Shown: positions 8,627 through 15,917 of the stretch, piece after piece
Position numbering within the stretch: position 1 is the first letter of the stretch
How the letters are laid out: each line of letters starts with the position of its first letter
Assembly (NCBI RefSeq): GCF_913060805.1
Contig: NZ_CAJXTC010000027.1
Coordinates: 1-64,000 of the forward strand
Direction: 5' to 3'
From: an uncultured Draconibacterium sp.
GTDB lineage: Bacteria > Bacteroidota > Bacteroidia > Bacteroidales > Prolixibacteraceae
DNA: 64,000 nt
Notes under the pieces: model-generated
What the model was told of the DNA's origin: nothing
What the model saw: only the letters and a program-made list of their open reading frames with translations
Database searches by the model: none
Position numbers and translations under genes: made by a program

Positions 8627-9823
8627 GTGAAAGAAAAGCAAGAAAGAATACCGGAACTTATTAATGGCCGGAAAGTATGGTTCCTGGTGCGGCGGCTGCG
8701 TGTTTTTATCTTCTGGCAAATACTGAAAGTCAACCGCAATCCACTGACAGCGGTGAAGGAAGTAAAGCGGCTAAAAAAACTCCGAAGTTCGGTGCATGGC
8801 GATCAGCGGATACGCAAGCTGGTAAAATCGGGCCGGCTCTACTACTGGGTAACCGATTTCCCCGGACTTCCGTCGGCCAACCTGAAAAAGGTAATGCAGC
8901 AGGAGTTCTACCGAAATAAAAGTGGGGCCGGAAGCGGGAATCCGGCAATAATTCCACAGCAAACCATTATCTGGGGAATTACCAACCGCTGCCAACTGCA
9001 ATGTTCGCATTGTTACGACTGGGACAATATCGACAGCAAAGACCACCTTTCGCTCGATCAGCTAAAAGAGATTTTGCAAAAGATTGAAGAGCAGGGCATA
9101 CGGCATGTGCAGCTGAGCGGTGGCGAGCCGCTTACCCGCTTCAACGATATGATATCGATTCTGGAGGAAGCTGCCTCGCGCATTGATTTCTGGTTGCTGA
9201 CTTCGGGTTTTGGCTTGACGGAAGAAAAAGCCAGGGCGCTAAAAAAAGCGGGATTGGTAGGGGCAAACATCAGTCTCGATCACTGGGATGAAGACGAACA
9301 CAACCGGTTCAGAAATAATCCCCATAGTTTTGAGTGGGTATTAAAAGCCGTTGAAAACTGCCGTAAAGCCGGGATACTGGTGAGTCTTTCGATGTGTGCC
9401 ACCCGCGAATTTACGAGCAAAGAAAATCTTGAAAAATACATTAAGCTGGCCAAAAACGTGGGTGCACATTTTATCCGTATCCTCGAAGCCCGGCAGGTGG
9501 GGCGTTTTGCTGACAAGCCTGTTCATTTGGGAAAAGACAGGATCGATATGATCAGTGATTTTGTCATCCGGATGAACACCGAACCGCAGTTTAACGATTA
9601 CCCCATTGTGGTGTTCTATGGCTATCATCAGCGAAAACTGGGGTGCATGGGGGCCGGGAACCGCTACCTTTACATCGATGCCAACGGCGATTTTCATGCC
9701 TGTCCGTTTTGCCGCGGGAGACGGGGAAATGCACTGACCGCTTCGTTTAACAGCTCGATTGAAAAACTGAGGGCCGAAGGCTGCCAGGCCTTTAAAACGG
9801 TTTCGGTTGGTGAGGAGTTGTAA
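8627..9823 (+). CDS. Radical SAM protein with C-terminal Cys motif
   Basis: A 398-aa enzyme with a GTG start, 11 nt after the lipoprotein gene. The radical SAM cluster motif is C122-x3-C126-x2-C129 (RCQLQCSHC), followed by SGGEP (164-168) for SAM binding. The C-terminal part carries C340, C359 and C362 in GC...HACPFC, like SPASM or twitch extensions that hold an extra Fe-S cluster. The N-terminal 105 residues are basic and unlike known RiPP-recognition domains. Family members modify peptides or act on sugars and cofactors; the substrate is unknown here. No short precursor-peptide gene is visible nearby. It is the last gene of the three-gene unit and is followed by the repeat region. Confidence 0.8.
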   Translation: MKEKQERIPELINGRKVWFLVRRLRVFIFWQILKVNRNPLTAVKEVKRLKKLRSSVHGDQRIRKLVKSGRLYYWVTDFPGLPSANLKKVMQQEFYRNKSGAGSGNPAIIPQQTIIWGITNRCQLQCSHCYDWDNIDSKDHLSLDQLKEILQKIEEQGIRHVQLSGGEPLTRFNDMISILEEAASRIDFWLLTSGFGLTEEKARALKKAGLVGANISLDHWDEDEHNRFRNNPHSFEWVLKAVENCRKAGILVSLSMCATREFTSKENLEKYIKLAKNVGAHFIRILEARQVGRFADKPVHLGKDRIDMISDFVIRMNTEPQFNDYPIVVFYGYHQRKLGCMGAGNRYLYIDANGDFHACPFCRGRRGNALTASFNSSIEKLRAEGCQAFKTVSVGEEL

Positions 9824-9863
9824 CCGCAGTCATTGGTTGGTAGTCATTGGTCATTGGTATTGA

Positions 9864-10200
9864 AGGGATTACTTCGGTCGTTCCTCCCTCGCAATAACAA
9901 AACTTGAATATTAAACTGGCAGCGGACAATGACTTAATTCATTCTGGCACAATTGTCGCCTGTCCGCTGCCCAATATTCTAACGCATTTGTCATTGCGAG
10001 CCGACGTAGGAGGTGAAGCAATCTAAAACTTAATACGGATTAACGAGAGATTACTTCGGTCGTCCCTCCCTCGTAATGACAAATCTTGAATAAAAAGAAA
10101 GCAGCGGACAATGAACTCATTCATCCCGACACGATTGTCGCCTGTCCGCTGCCCAATACGTCGCAATACGATGGTCATTGCGAGCGTAGCGAAGCAATCT
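9864..10200. repeat. E-element doublet D1 (two composite palindromes)
   Basis: Two elements, 9864-10024 and 10048-10200. Each has a left arm (AGATTACTTCGGTC...TCGTAATGAC), a central hairpin (GGCAGCGGACA...TGTCCGCTGCC, at 9918-9972 and 10101-10154) and a right arm (GTCATTGCGAG...GAAGCAATCT). The right arm is complementary to the left arm, so the whole element is an inverted repeat with a hairpin inside. The second right arm ends on the stop codon of the GIY-YIG gene. Bases 9829-9860 hold short repeats of GTCATTGGT. Confidence 0.9.
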
Positions 10201-10489
10201 AATTCTTAAGCATTAAATCTTTCCATTCAGGATTGCGGCTATTTATTAGGTCAATCTTCTTCTGGCGAGAACCGGCTTTTATTTGTTTCTCGCGAGCAAT
10301 AGCATCAGTTATGTCCTGAAATAATTCGTAATAAACCAATTTGTTTATCCGGTATTTCGAGGTAAAAGAGTTCTTGAAAAAACCGCTTTTATGTTGCTGC
10401 ATTCGCTGTGTTAGATCGCTGGTTATCCCCACATAAAGCACTGAATTACCTGCATTTGATAAGATATAAACGTAAGATTCCTTTTTCAT
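10199..10489 (-). CDS. GIY-YIG nuclease, YhbQ/UPF0213-like, copy 1
   Basis: A 96-aa single-domain GIY-YIG protein. YVYIL near residues 6-10 and YVGIT at 19-23 are the GIY and YIG elements. The catalytic Arg is in DLTQR, and the C-terminal part has the AIAREKQIKAGSRQKKIDLI pattern of the YhbQ-like class. Such proteins hydrolyse DNA phosphodiesters; the cellular role of the class is poorly known. It shares about 87 of 96 residues with the copy at 12724, and the last 31 residues are identical. Its TAG stop lies inside the right arm of the preceding palindrome, and further palindromes follow its start. It looks like part of a mobile or amplifying unit (inference). Confidence 0.9.
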   Translation of the reverse strand: MKKESYVYILSNAGNSVLYVGITSDLTQRMQQHKSGFFKNSFTSKYRINKLVYYELFQDITDAIAREKQIKAGSRQKKIDLINSRNPEWKDLMLKN

Positions 10490-10574
10490 GTCTTGGGAAT
10501 TTCATGTAAAGTTATGAATTGATTGCTTCGGTCACAAATCCTCAGCTCCTCGTTTGTAACAATGGGTGGAAAAG

Positions 10575-10918
10575 AGATTGCTTCGGTCGCTTTACTCCCT
10601 CGCAATGACAATCATTAGCATTGTAAAGGGCAGCGGACAACAATTATCCTCATCCGGGCATGGATGTCTCCTGTCCGCTGCCCAATATTTCAACGCATTT
10701 GTCATTGCGAGCCGACGTAGAAGGTGAAGCAATCTAAAACTTATTACTATTTACCAAATGAAAAGAGATTACTTCGGTCGTCCCTCCCTCGTAATGACGA
10801 ACATACATAAAAAAAACAGCAGCGGACAATGAACTCATTCATCCGGACACGATCCTCTCCTGTCCGCTGCCCAATACGTCACAATACGACGGTCATTGCA
10901 AACGGAGCGAAGCAATCT
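10575..10918. repeat. E-element doublet D2
   Basis: Elements 10575-10735 and 10766-10918, with central hairpins at 10629-10683 and 10818-10872, are arranged as in D1 and in the same orientation. A further hairpin lies before them near 10520-10560 (GTCACAAA with TTTGTAAC). Nothing else is seen between the GIY-YIG gene and the M24 peptidase gene, whose stop is 23 nt after D2. Confidence 0.9.
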
Positions 10919-10940
10919 ATTCGTTACTGCATTCACTTAC

Positions 10941-12302
10941 TTACTCAATAGTAGACAGCGAACGTGGGATAGTCATGAGTTCGGTTTGGCGTCCATCGAT
11001 ATAACGCACGGTATCGCCATCGAAAAAGGCATCTTCTTCGAGCATAATGCGTATCTCCTTGTTCCACTCGCTGATTGTTACCGCAGCGTTTAGCTCAATG
11101 GCATAGGCGGTATTGGCATAAAGCGGGTAGTCGCCGGCCCCGGGAACGCCGTCCTGCTGGTCCCACAACCCGATGGTTGGCCCGGCAGCATGCCCGTGAA
11201 AGCCGAGAGGATGGGTATAAATACTTGCTTTTAAACCCTCGGCCTTACATTGTGCGAGCGCGGCTTTTAGTATGTCGTTACCCGATAAACCGGCTTTAAA
11301 GTTGGAGGTAAAAATATCCTGCACGCGGTTGGCGGTTTTTAAGGCGGCCTTCAGATAAGGGGGTGCCGTAGTTTCGCCCGGCTGAAGCACATAGGCATGT
11401 TGCTGCGTGTCGGTATTCAGGCGCAGGTAGGTAATGCCAAAATCGACATGTAAGAGGTCGCCCGGCAGAATAACCTGCTCGTCGGGATTTTCGGAGAAGG
11501 CCTGCAAATGATCGAACTTTTTGGTGTCGGCACGTTGAATTTCCACCGATGGATGAAACCAGGTGGTAAATCCCAGTTCGCGAATGCGGTTGCGGTACCA
11601 CCACACCACATCGTTGGTAGTGCTTACGCCCGGCTGAATTACTTTTTCGGAAAATCCTTCAGCAATGATCTGGTGCGCCATACGTACAATATTCGGGTAA
11701 ACGATCATTTCGGAGGGGGTGCGCGTTTCGAGCCACCCGATAGCCACGTTTTCGGCACTTACCACCCGCGAGCGGTAGTTGTCGGGCAGCACCTCCATCA
11801 GCTGGTCGTAAAGTGTGGATGACAGTCCGTCGGCCAGCGCAAAAGTCTCCGATTTGTTGATACCTATTTTCGCCGGATCTTTGGCGGCAATGATCTCTGA
11901 CAACGCTTTCCACTGATCGGGCTGCTCCTCTTTATTCCAAATGGTTTTAAAAGTATTGCCGGTGTCGTAGCGTGACACACCAAAGGTTTCGAGTGGCTTT
12001 CCGTCGCCCGGATCGTAAGCGATTAACATGGTGGTTCGTCGGGCCGATTGCCAGGTGGCCGGCAACAGAGTTTTTATCACCGGATCTTCGTTGTATTCGC
12101 GGGCCATCACCAGCCACATATCCACACCGGCCCGGCGCATTACTTCGGGCAATACGGTTTCTACCCGTTCTTCGAGCCAAACATCTACCACTTCGGCACG
12201 TTGTTGCATGTCGAGCGTTTTTGGGAAATACGGGTTTTGTGCAAAAGCCGGAAAACAAAAAAGAATAAACAATACTAACAGGGTGGATTTTTGGTTTGTC
12301 AT
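10941..12302 (-). CDS. Exported M24-family Xaa-Pro aminopeptidase-like protein
   Basis: A 453-aa protein with a signal peptide (LLVLFILFCFPAFAQ, residues 8-22), so it is periplasmic or secreted. The C-terminal half is the M24 pita-bread fold. It shows D287 in HVDFG, D298 in LNTDT, a His cluster in HPLGFHGH (364-371), E403 in ELNAAV and a Glu in MLEEDAFF (about 422). Together these give the usual two-metal set. The N-terminal half fits the creatinase/prolidase N-domain. It likely removes N-terminal residues before proline from peptides. The gene is monocistronic and is bracketed on both sides by near-identical repeat/GIY-YIG units. Confidence 0.85.
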   Translation of the reverse strand: MTNQKSTLLVLFILFCFPAFAQNPYFPKTLDMQQRAEVVDVWLEERVETVLPEVMRRAGVDMWLVMAREYNEDPVIKTLLPATWQSARRTTMLIAYDPGDGKPLETFGVSRYDTGNTFKTIWNKEEQPDQWKALSEIIAAKDPAKIGINKSETFALADGLSSTLYDQLMEVLPDNYRSRVVSAENVAIGWLETRTPSEMIVYPNIVRMAHQIIAEGFSEKVIQPGVSTTNDVVWWYRNRIRELGFTTWFHPSVEIQRADTKKFDHLQAFSENPDEQVILPGDLLHVDFGITYLRLNTDTQQHAYVLQPGETTAPPYLKAALKTANRVQDIFTSNFKAGLSGNDILKAALAQCKAEGLKASIYTHPLGFHGHAAGPTIGLWDQQDGVPGAGDYPLYANTAYAIELNAAVTISEWNKEIRIMLEEDAFFDGDTVRYIDGRQTELMTIPRSLSTIE

Positions 12303-12371
12303 AGGAACGGATTTATGATGATTTTACTTTTTGATTAAACAGCTTTTAAATGTAGTAAATTTTGAGGGATG

Positions 12372-12725
12372 AGATTGCTTCGGTCTCCGTCGGCTGACGG
12401 ATCTCTCGCAATGACAAAATATTTATTTTAAGAATGGCAGCGGACAATGAACTCATTCATCCGGACACGATTGTCTCCTGTCCGCTGCCCAATATCCCAA
12501 CGCATTCGTCATTGCGAGCCGACGTAGGAGGTGAAGCAATCTAAAACTTATTACTAATTACCAAATGAAAAGAGATTACTTCGGTCGTTCCTCCCTCGTA
12601 ATGACAAAACTTGAATATAAAGTTGGCAGCGGACAAAGAAAAAGTTAATCCGGGCACGACTCACTCTTGTCCGCTGCCCAGTACACTCCAATTACGCAGT
12701 CATTGCGAGCGTAGCGAAGCAATCT
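12372..12725. repeat. E-element doublet D3
   Basis: Elements 12372-12542 and 12573-12725, with central hairpins at 12436-12490 and 12625-12679. The first left arm carries a variant tip with its own hairpin (TCCGTCGGCTGACGGA). The last right arm again ends on the stop codon of a GIY-YIG gene. Confidence 0.9.
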
Positions 12726-13014
12726 AATTCTTAAGCATTAAATCTTTCCACTCAGGATTTCGGCTATTTATGAGGTCAATCTTTTTCTGCCGGGAACCGG
12801 CTTTTATTTGTTTCTCACGAGTAATAGCATCGGTTATATCCTGAAACAACTCGTAATAAACCAATTTGTTAATCCGGTATTTCGAGGTAAATGAGTTTTT
12901 GAAAAATCCGCTTCTGTGTTGTTGAATTCGCTGTGTAAGATCGCTGGTAACACCTACATAAAGCACTGATTTGGTTGTATTTGTTAAGATATAAACGTAA
13001 GCTTCTTTTTTCAT
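12724..13014 (-). CDS. GIY-YIG nuclease, YhbQ/UPF0213-like, copy 2
   Basis: A second 96-aa GIY-YIG protein with YVYIL, YVGVT, DLTQR and the REKQIKAGSRQKK tail. It differs from copy 1 at about nine positions, mostly in the first 34 residues, and all motif residues are kept, so both look functional. The stop codon is within the right arm of the upstream palindrome, as for copy 1. Flanking order is also the same: doublet, GIY-YIG gene, small hairpin, doublet. The retained protein identity against drifting spacers hints at purifying selection or recent duplication (inference). Confidence 0.9.
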   Translation of the reverse strand: MKKEAYVYILTNTTKSVLYVGVTSDLTQRIQQHRSGFFKNSFTSKYRINKLVYYELFQDITDAITREKQIKAGSRQKKIDLINSRNPEWKDLMLKN

Positions 13015-13101
13015 GATTTGGGAATTTCAGGTAAAGATATGAATAGATTGCTTTGGTCACAAGTTCCTCTCTGCACATCGTTCGTAACAAGGGTAGAAGA
13101 G

Positions 13102-13459
13102 AGATTACTTCGGTCGTTCCTCCCTCGTAATGACAAATTTGATGTTTGAGAAGGCAGCGGACAATGAACTTGTTTATCCCGGCATGATCCTCTCCTGTCC
13201 GCTGCCCAATATTCTAACGCATTTGTCATTGCGAGCCGACGTAAGAGGTGAAGCAATCTAAAACTTATTACTAATTACGAAATGAAAAGAGATTACTTCG
13301 GTCGTCCCTCCCTCGTAATGACACGAATTTATTATTGAATCGGCAGCGGACAATGAACTCTAATTCCGTCCATGATTCTTTCTTGTCCGCTGCCCCTCCT
13401 ACAAGATAGTACGCGTCATTGCGATCCCGATGAGTAAAATGAATCGGGAGAAGCAATCC
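13102..13459. repeat. E-element doublet D4
   Basis: Elements 13102-13259 and 13288-13459, with central hairpins at 13153-13207 and 13342-13395. The final right arm has a replaced tip: CCCGATGAG...GAATCGGG takes the place of the usual CGTAGC or CGACGTAGGAGG tip. A small hairpin (GGTCACAA...TCGTAACAA type) lies at about 13054-13090. Confidence 0.9.
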
Positions 13460-13478
13460 AACCGTTTAAAGACATTGC

Positions 13479-14471
13479 TTACCTAAAAACAAATTCCTTC
13501 ACCAAAATCTCACTAATCTCGCCGGCCACTTCAAGAGCGGCATTTCGGCCGGTATCGTGGAAGAGGACTTTTTCGCTTTTTTTGTCTCTCAGGGTAATGT
13601 CGAGTTCAGAGGTCATACTTTCGCTGATGCGACCATCCATAAAACCGGCTATGGGTGATGCCAGCTCGGTAGCCAAATGGCGGTGTGCCACTACTTCGAG
13701 GCGGTATTTTTTGTTTTCCATCAGCAATTCTACCTGCTGTTTGTCGGCCAGCGAGCGCAACAGTTTTGTGCCGTTATAGGTGGTAAACTGAAACAGCTTC
13801 CCGTTGACATACAAACCGGCAATAAAGCCCACAAAGGAACTCCGTAACCACGGAATTTTGGCCACTGATGCTTTAAAGGAAATTCCCGGCCGGGAAAAGT
13901 GGTTCGACTGCATCCAGAAATAGGCCGATGGAAAGGAATGGCCCCAGTCTTTTTCGATATAACCACGTCCGCCGCTAAAATCGACCGGTCGCCCGTGAAT
14001 AGTTAAGGTGCCCTCCAACTCGTGATCCATGCTGACGATGCCGTGGTAGCACTCCATAAAGGGCACAAAAGTATAGGGCCCCATAATACCCGGCGAGTTC
14101 CACTTACTGGGCCAGGGAACCGTATTTTTAAACTGCAGTGTTCCGGAATAATCGTTAAGAGTCAGTTGCATGCTGTGCCTGGTAAATTTACTTCTGTCGA
14201 CACCAACAGTGAAAGAACCGGATGTGGCGGTAAAAGCTTCGGCAGGGAACTGAATGTATTCTGCTGTTTGCACCTTTCCGTCGAGCACCTGTATAAAAGC
14301 ATGTTGATTGCCCTGCTCGTCCATGGCAATACCGGGGATAAAGGCAAAAGCCTCCTTCCCTCCGGCCGACACAAATTTATAGTACCAGCCTTCGAAATAC
14401 CGTTTGCTGCGCCCCCAGCCGTGGTAACGCTCGGGGTGAAACAAAGCTTTTATTTGGTTGATCGGATGCAT
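13479..14471 (-). CDS. Tocopherol cyclase-like family protein
   Basis: A 330-aa protein that begins FHPERYHGWGRSKRYFEGWY and contains AFIPGIAMDEQGNQHAF and GRGYIEKDWGHSFPSAYFW. These are hallmarks of the tocopherol-cyclase-like family (PF14249 class). Plant members close the chromanol ring; bacterial members have no settled substrate, so the call is at family level only. No signal peptide is present. I use the ATG at 14471; a TTG at 14489 would add six residues. The gene stands alone between palindromic elements, on the minus strand. Confidence 0.75.
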   Translation of the reverse strand: MHPINQIKALFHPERYHGWGRSKRYFEGWYYKFVSAGGKEAFAFIPGIAMDEQGNQHAFIQVLDGKVQTAEYIQFPAEAFTATSGSFTVGVDRSKFTRHSMQLTLNDYSGTLQFKNTVPWPSKWNSPGIMGPYTFVPFMECYHGIVSMDHELEGTLTIHGRPVDFSGGRGYIEKDWGHSFPSAYFWMQSNHFSRPGISFKASVAKIPWLRSSFVGFIAGLYVNGKLFQFTTYNGTKLLRSLADKQQVELLMENKKYRLEVVAHRHLATELASPIAGFMDGRISESMTSELDITLRDKKSEKVLFHDTGRNAALEVAGEISEILVKEFVFR

Positions 14472-14561
14472 GATGCTTAAAGATAGCAAGAATATTGTTG
14501 CACTTAACCACGCGAAGCCCCGAAACTTCGGGCGCGCGGTAGCAAGGATAGAATAGAGTCC

Positions 14562-14745
14562 AGATTGCTTCGGTCTCCGTCGGCTGACGGATCCCTCGCA
14601 ATGACAGGATGTGAATATTTAGAATAGCAGCGGACATCAAACACATTCATCCCGGCACGATTCTCTCCTGTCCGCTGCCCAAATATCCCAACACCGTAGT
14701 CATTGCGATACCGATCCAGTTTTCTGGCATCGGGAGAAGCAATCT
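14562..14745. repeat. Single E element (E9)
   Basis: The left arm at 14562 carries the CCGTCGGCTGACGG tip. The central hairpin is GCAGCGGACA...TGTCCGCTGCCC at 14627-14680. The right arm at 14699-14745 has a CCGATCCAG...CATCGG tip. It lies between the tocopherol-cyclase-like gene and the CIA30 gene. Confidence 0.85.
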
Positions 14746-14800
14746 AACTTACCCCTCGTTGCAAAAGAGGGGTATAATGTATTCCGATTGTCAGCTGCTC

Positions 14801-15298
14801 TTATTCCTCCAGTAACTGAATTTTGTCGATTTCGATACGAAAGGCCTCTTCTTTTTTATTACCAATGAGCAAGGCAAATTCTTCAATTTCCCCTCCCGCA
14901 AAATTGGGCATATCGAGGGTACGCCCGCGGAATGAAGGGTACATGTCGCTTAAGGGAACTTTGATATCCTGCCAGTCGCCATTGGTGGAAAAATAGGCAA
15001 TGTATGAGTAGTAGTCGTCAGCCCGGTTTTTAATGCGCACCTGGTAACGTTTTCCATCGCCCTTCACCCGCAGCGAAAGGAATGTAAAGCCAGTGGTTTC
15101 AAGCGGAGGAAAGCGGTAGTGTACCGATGAAAATCCTCCGTTGTTTTCGAGCGATACCTGTCCCTGAAAAACAGCGTTGCCTTGTTCGTTGAGCTTAAAC
15201 GAGCAGGTAGAACGCCCACCCATTACATCATCGTTAACGGTATACCAACCATCAAGCGTGGCAGTTTTTGTAAAATCGTACAATACTAAGGTGTTCAT
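14801..15298 (-). CDS. CIA30-domain protein
   Basis: A 165-aa protein of the complex I intermediate-associated 30 (NDUFAF1) family. It has DFTKTATLDGWYTVNDDVMGG near the start. GFSSVHYRF, SLRVKGDGKRYQVRIKN and the closing EIDKIQL strand form the galactose-binding-like jelly roll. In mitochondria the family helps complex I assembly; bacterial members are uncharacterised, so no function is assigned. ATG 15298 gives a cytoplasmic protein. ATG 15331 would add MVVFILITFLQ, a weak hydrophobic leader. It stands alone. Confidence 0.75.
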   Translation of the reverse strand: MNTLVLYDFTKTATLDGWYTVNDDVMGGRSTCSFKLNEQGNAVFQGQVSLENNGGFSSVHYRFPPLETTGFTFLSLRVKGDGKRYQVRIKNRADDYYSYIAYFSTNGDWQDIKVPLSDMYPSFRGRTLDMPNFAGGEIEEFALLIGNKKEEAFRIEIDKIQLLEE

Positions 15299-15427
15299 TT
15301 GTAAAAAAGTGATTAAGATGAATACTACCATTTTGCAGGGATTTCAGTTACGGACGATCGGCTACACAAGTGCCCATAAACCTTCTGTTATCCTTACTAA
15401 GGTAAGGAAAAATTGGGAAGGTGGAAG

Positions 15428-15499
15428 AGATTACTTTGGTCGTTTCACTACCTTACAATTGCGATCCCGATGAGTAAAACGAATCGGGAGAAGCAATCT
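15428..15499. repeat. Reduced E element (E10) without central hairpin
   Basis: Left arm AGATTACTTTGGTCG and right arm GAAGCAATCT-type ends are joined directly, with a CCCGATGAG...GAATCGGG tip. The GCAGCGGACA hairpin is missing. It is a minimal derivative of the E family. Positions 15332-15427 hold nothing else recognisable. Confidence 0.7.
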
Positions 15500-15544
15500 A
15501 ACCACCCCGTCAGCAAAAACCATATTGATCCTACTGTATTTCGT

Positions 15545-15793
15545 CACCACCCCACCGCCGTAAACGCGGTACCCCCCTCCTGGACCCCCTTTGTCGGCCA
15601 GCGCGCGAGCCTTACCCTGACATTTCCCCCAAATGGGGGAAACAAAGCGGAATATCTGATTTTGTGGAGGGGAAACGTTCGTGCTAATGGCTTATTGGGT
15701 ATCACAGAAATTGAATTGAAATACAAATAGTTTCTCCTCCTAACAGGAGGAATACCGCTGATGTAGTGCAACGGAATCAGTGGGGAGGTGGTG
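15545..15793. repeat. MITE-like repeat, family R, copy 2 (interrupted)
   Basis: The ends are CACCACCCCACCG and GGGGAGGTGGTG, as in copy 1. The left CCCTCC/GGAGGGG hairpin is split by about 85 bp (about 15585-15668). The inserted stretch has its own CCCCC...GGGGG hairpin at about 15626-15642. The right half carries the CTCCTCC/GGAGGA hairpin and a CCGCTGAT...ATCAGTGG palindrome. Confidence 0.75.
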
Positions 15794-15820
15794 TTTCGTT
15801 ACAAACGATGGGTAAAAAGA

Positions 15821-15856
15821 ATAAAGGTGCGACACTGTGTGGTGTCGCACCTTTAT
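15821..15856. terminator. Bidirectional terminator hairpin
   Basis: ATAAAGGTGCGACAC (15821-15835) is perfectly complementary to GTGTCGCACCTTTAT (15842-15856), with a 6-nt loop. It lies 62 nt downstream of the minus-strand PQQ-propeller gene. Confidence 0.75.
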
Positions 15857-15917
15857 ATCCCGGAATATTTTCTAGAAACGTTTAAATCCTCTGGATTTTA
15901 TTTTTGTGGTTATGAAC

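Noticed and set aside
10941-13459. Classical composite transposon around the M24 peptidase
   Set aside because: The flanking units encode no transposase or integrase; only palindromes and GIY-YIG genes are present. Reported instead as a direct-repeat bracket.
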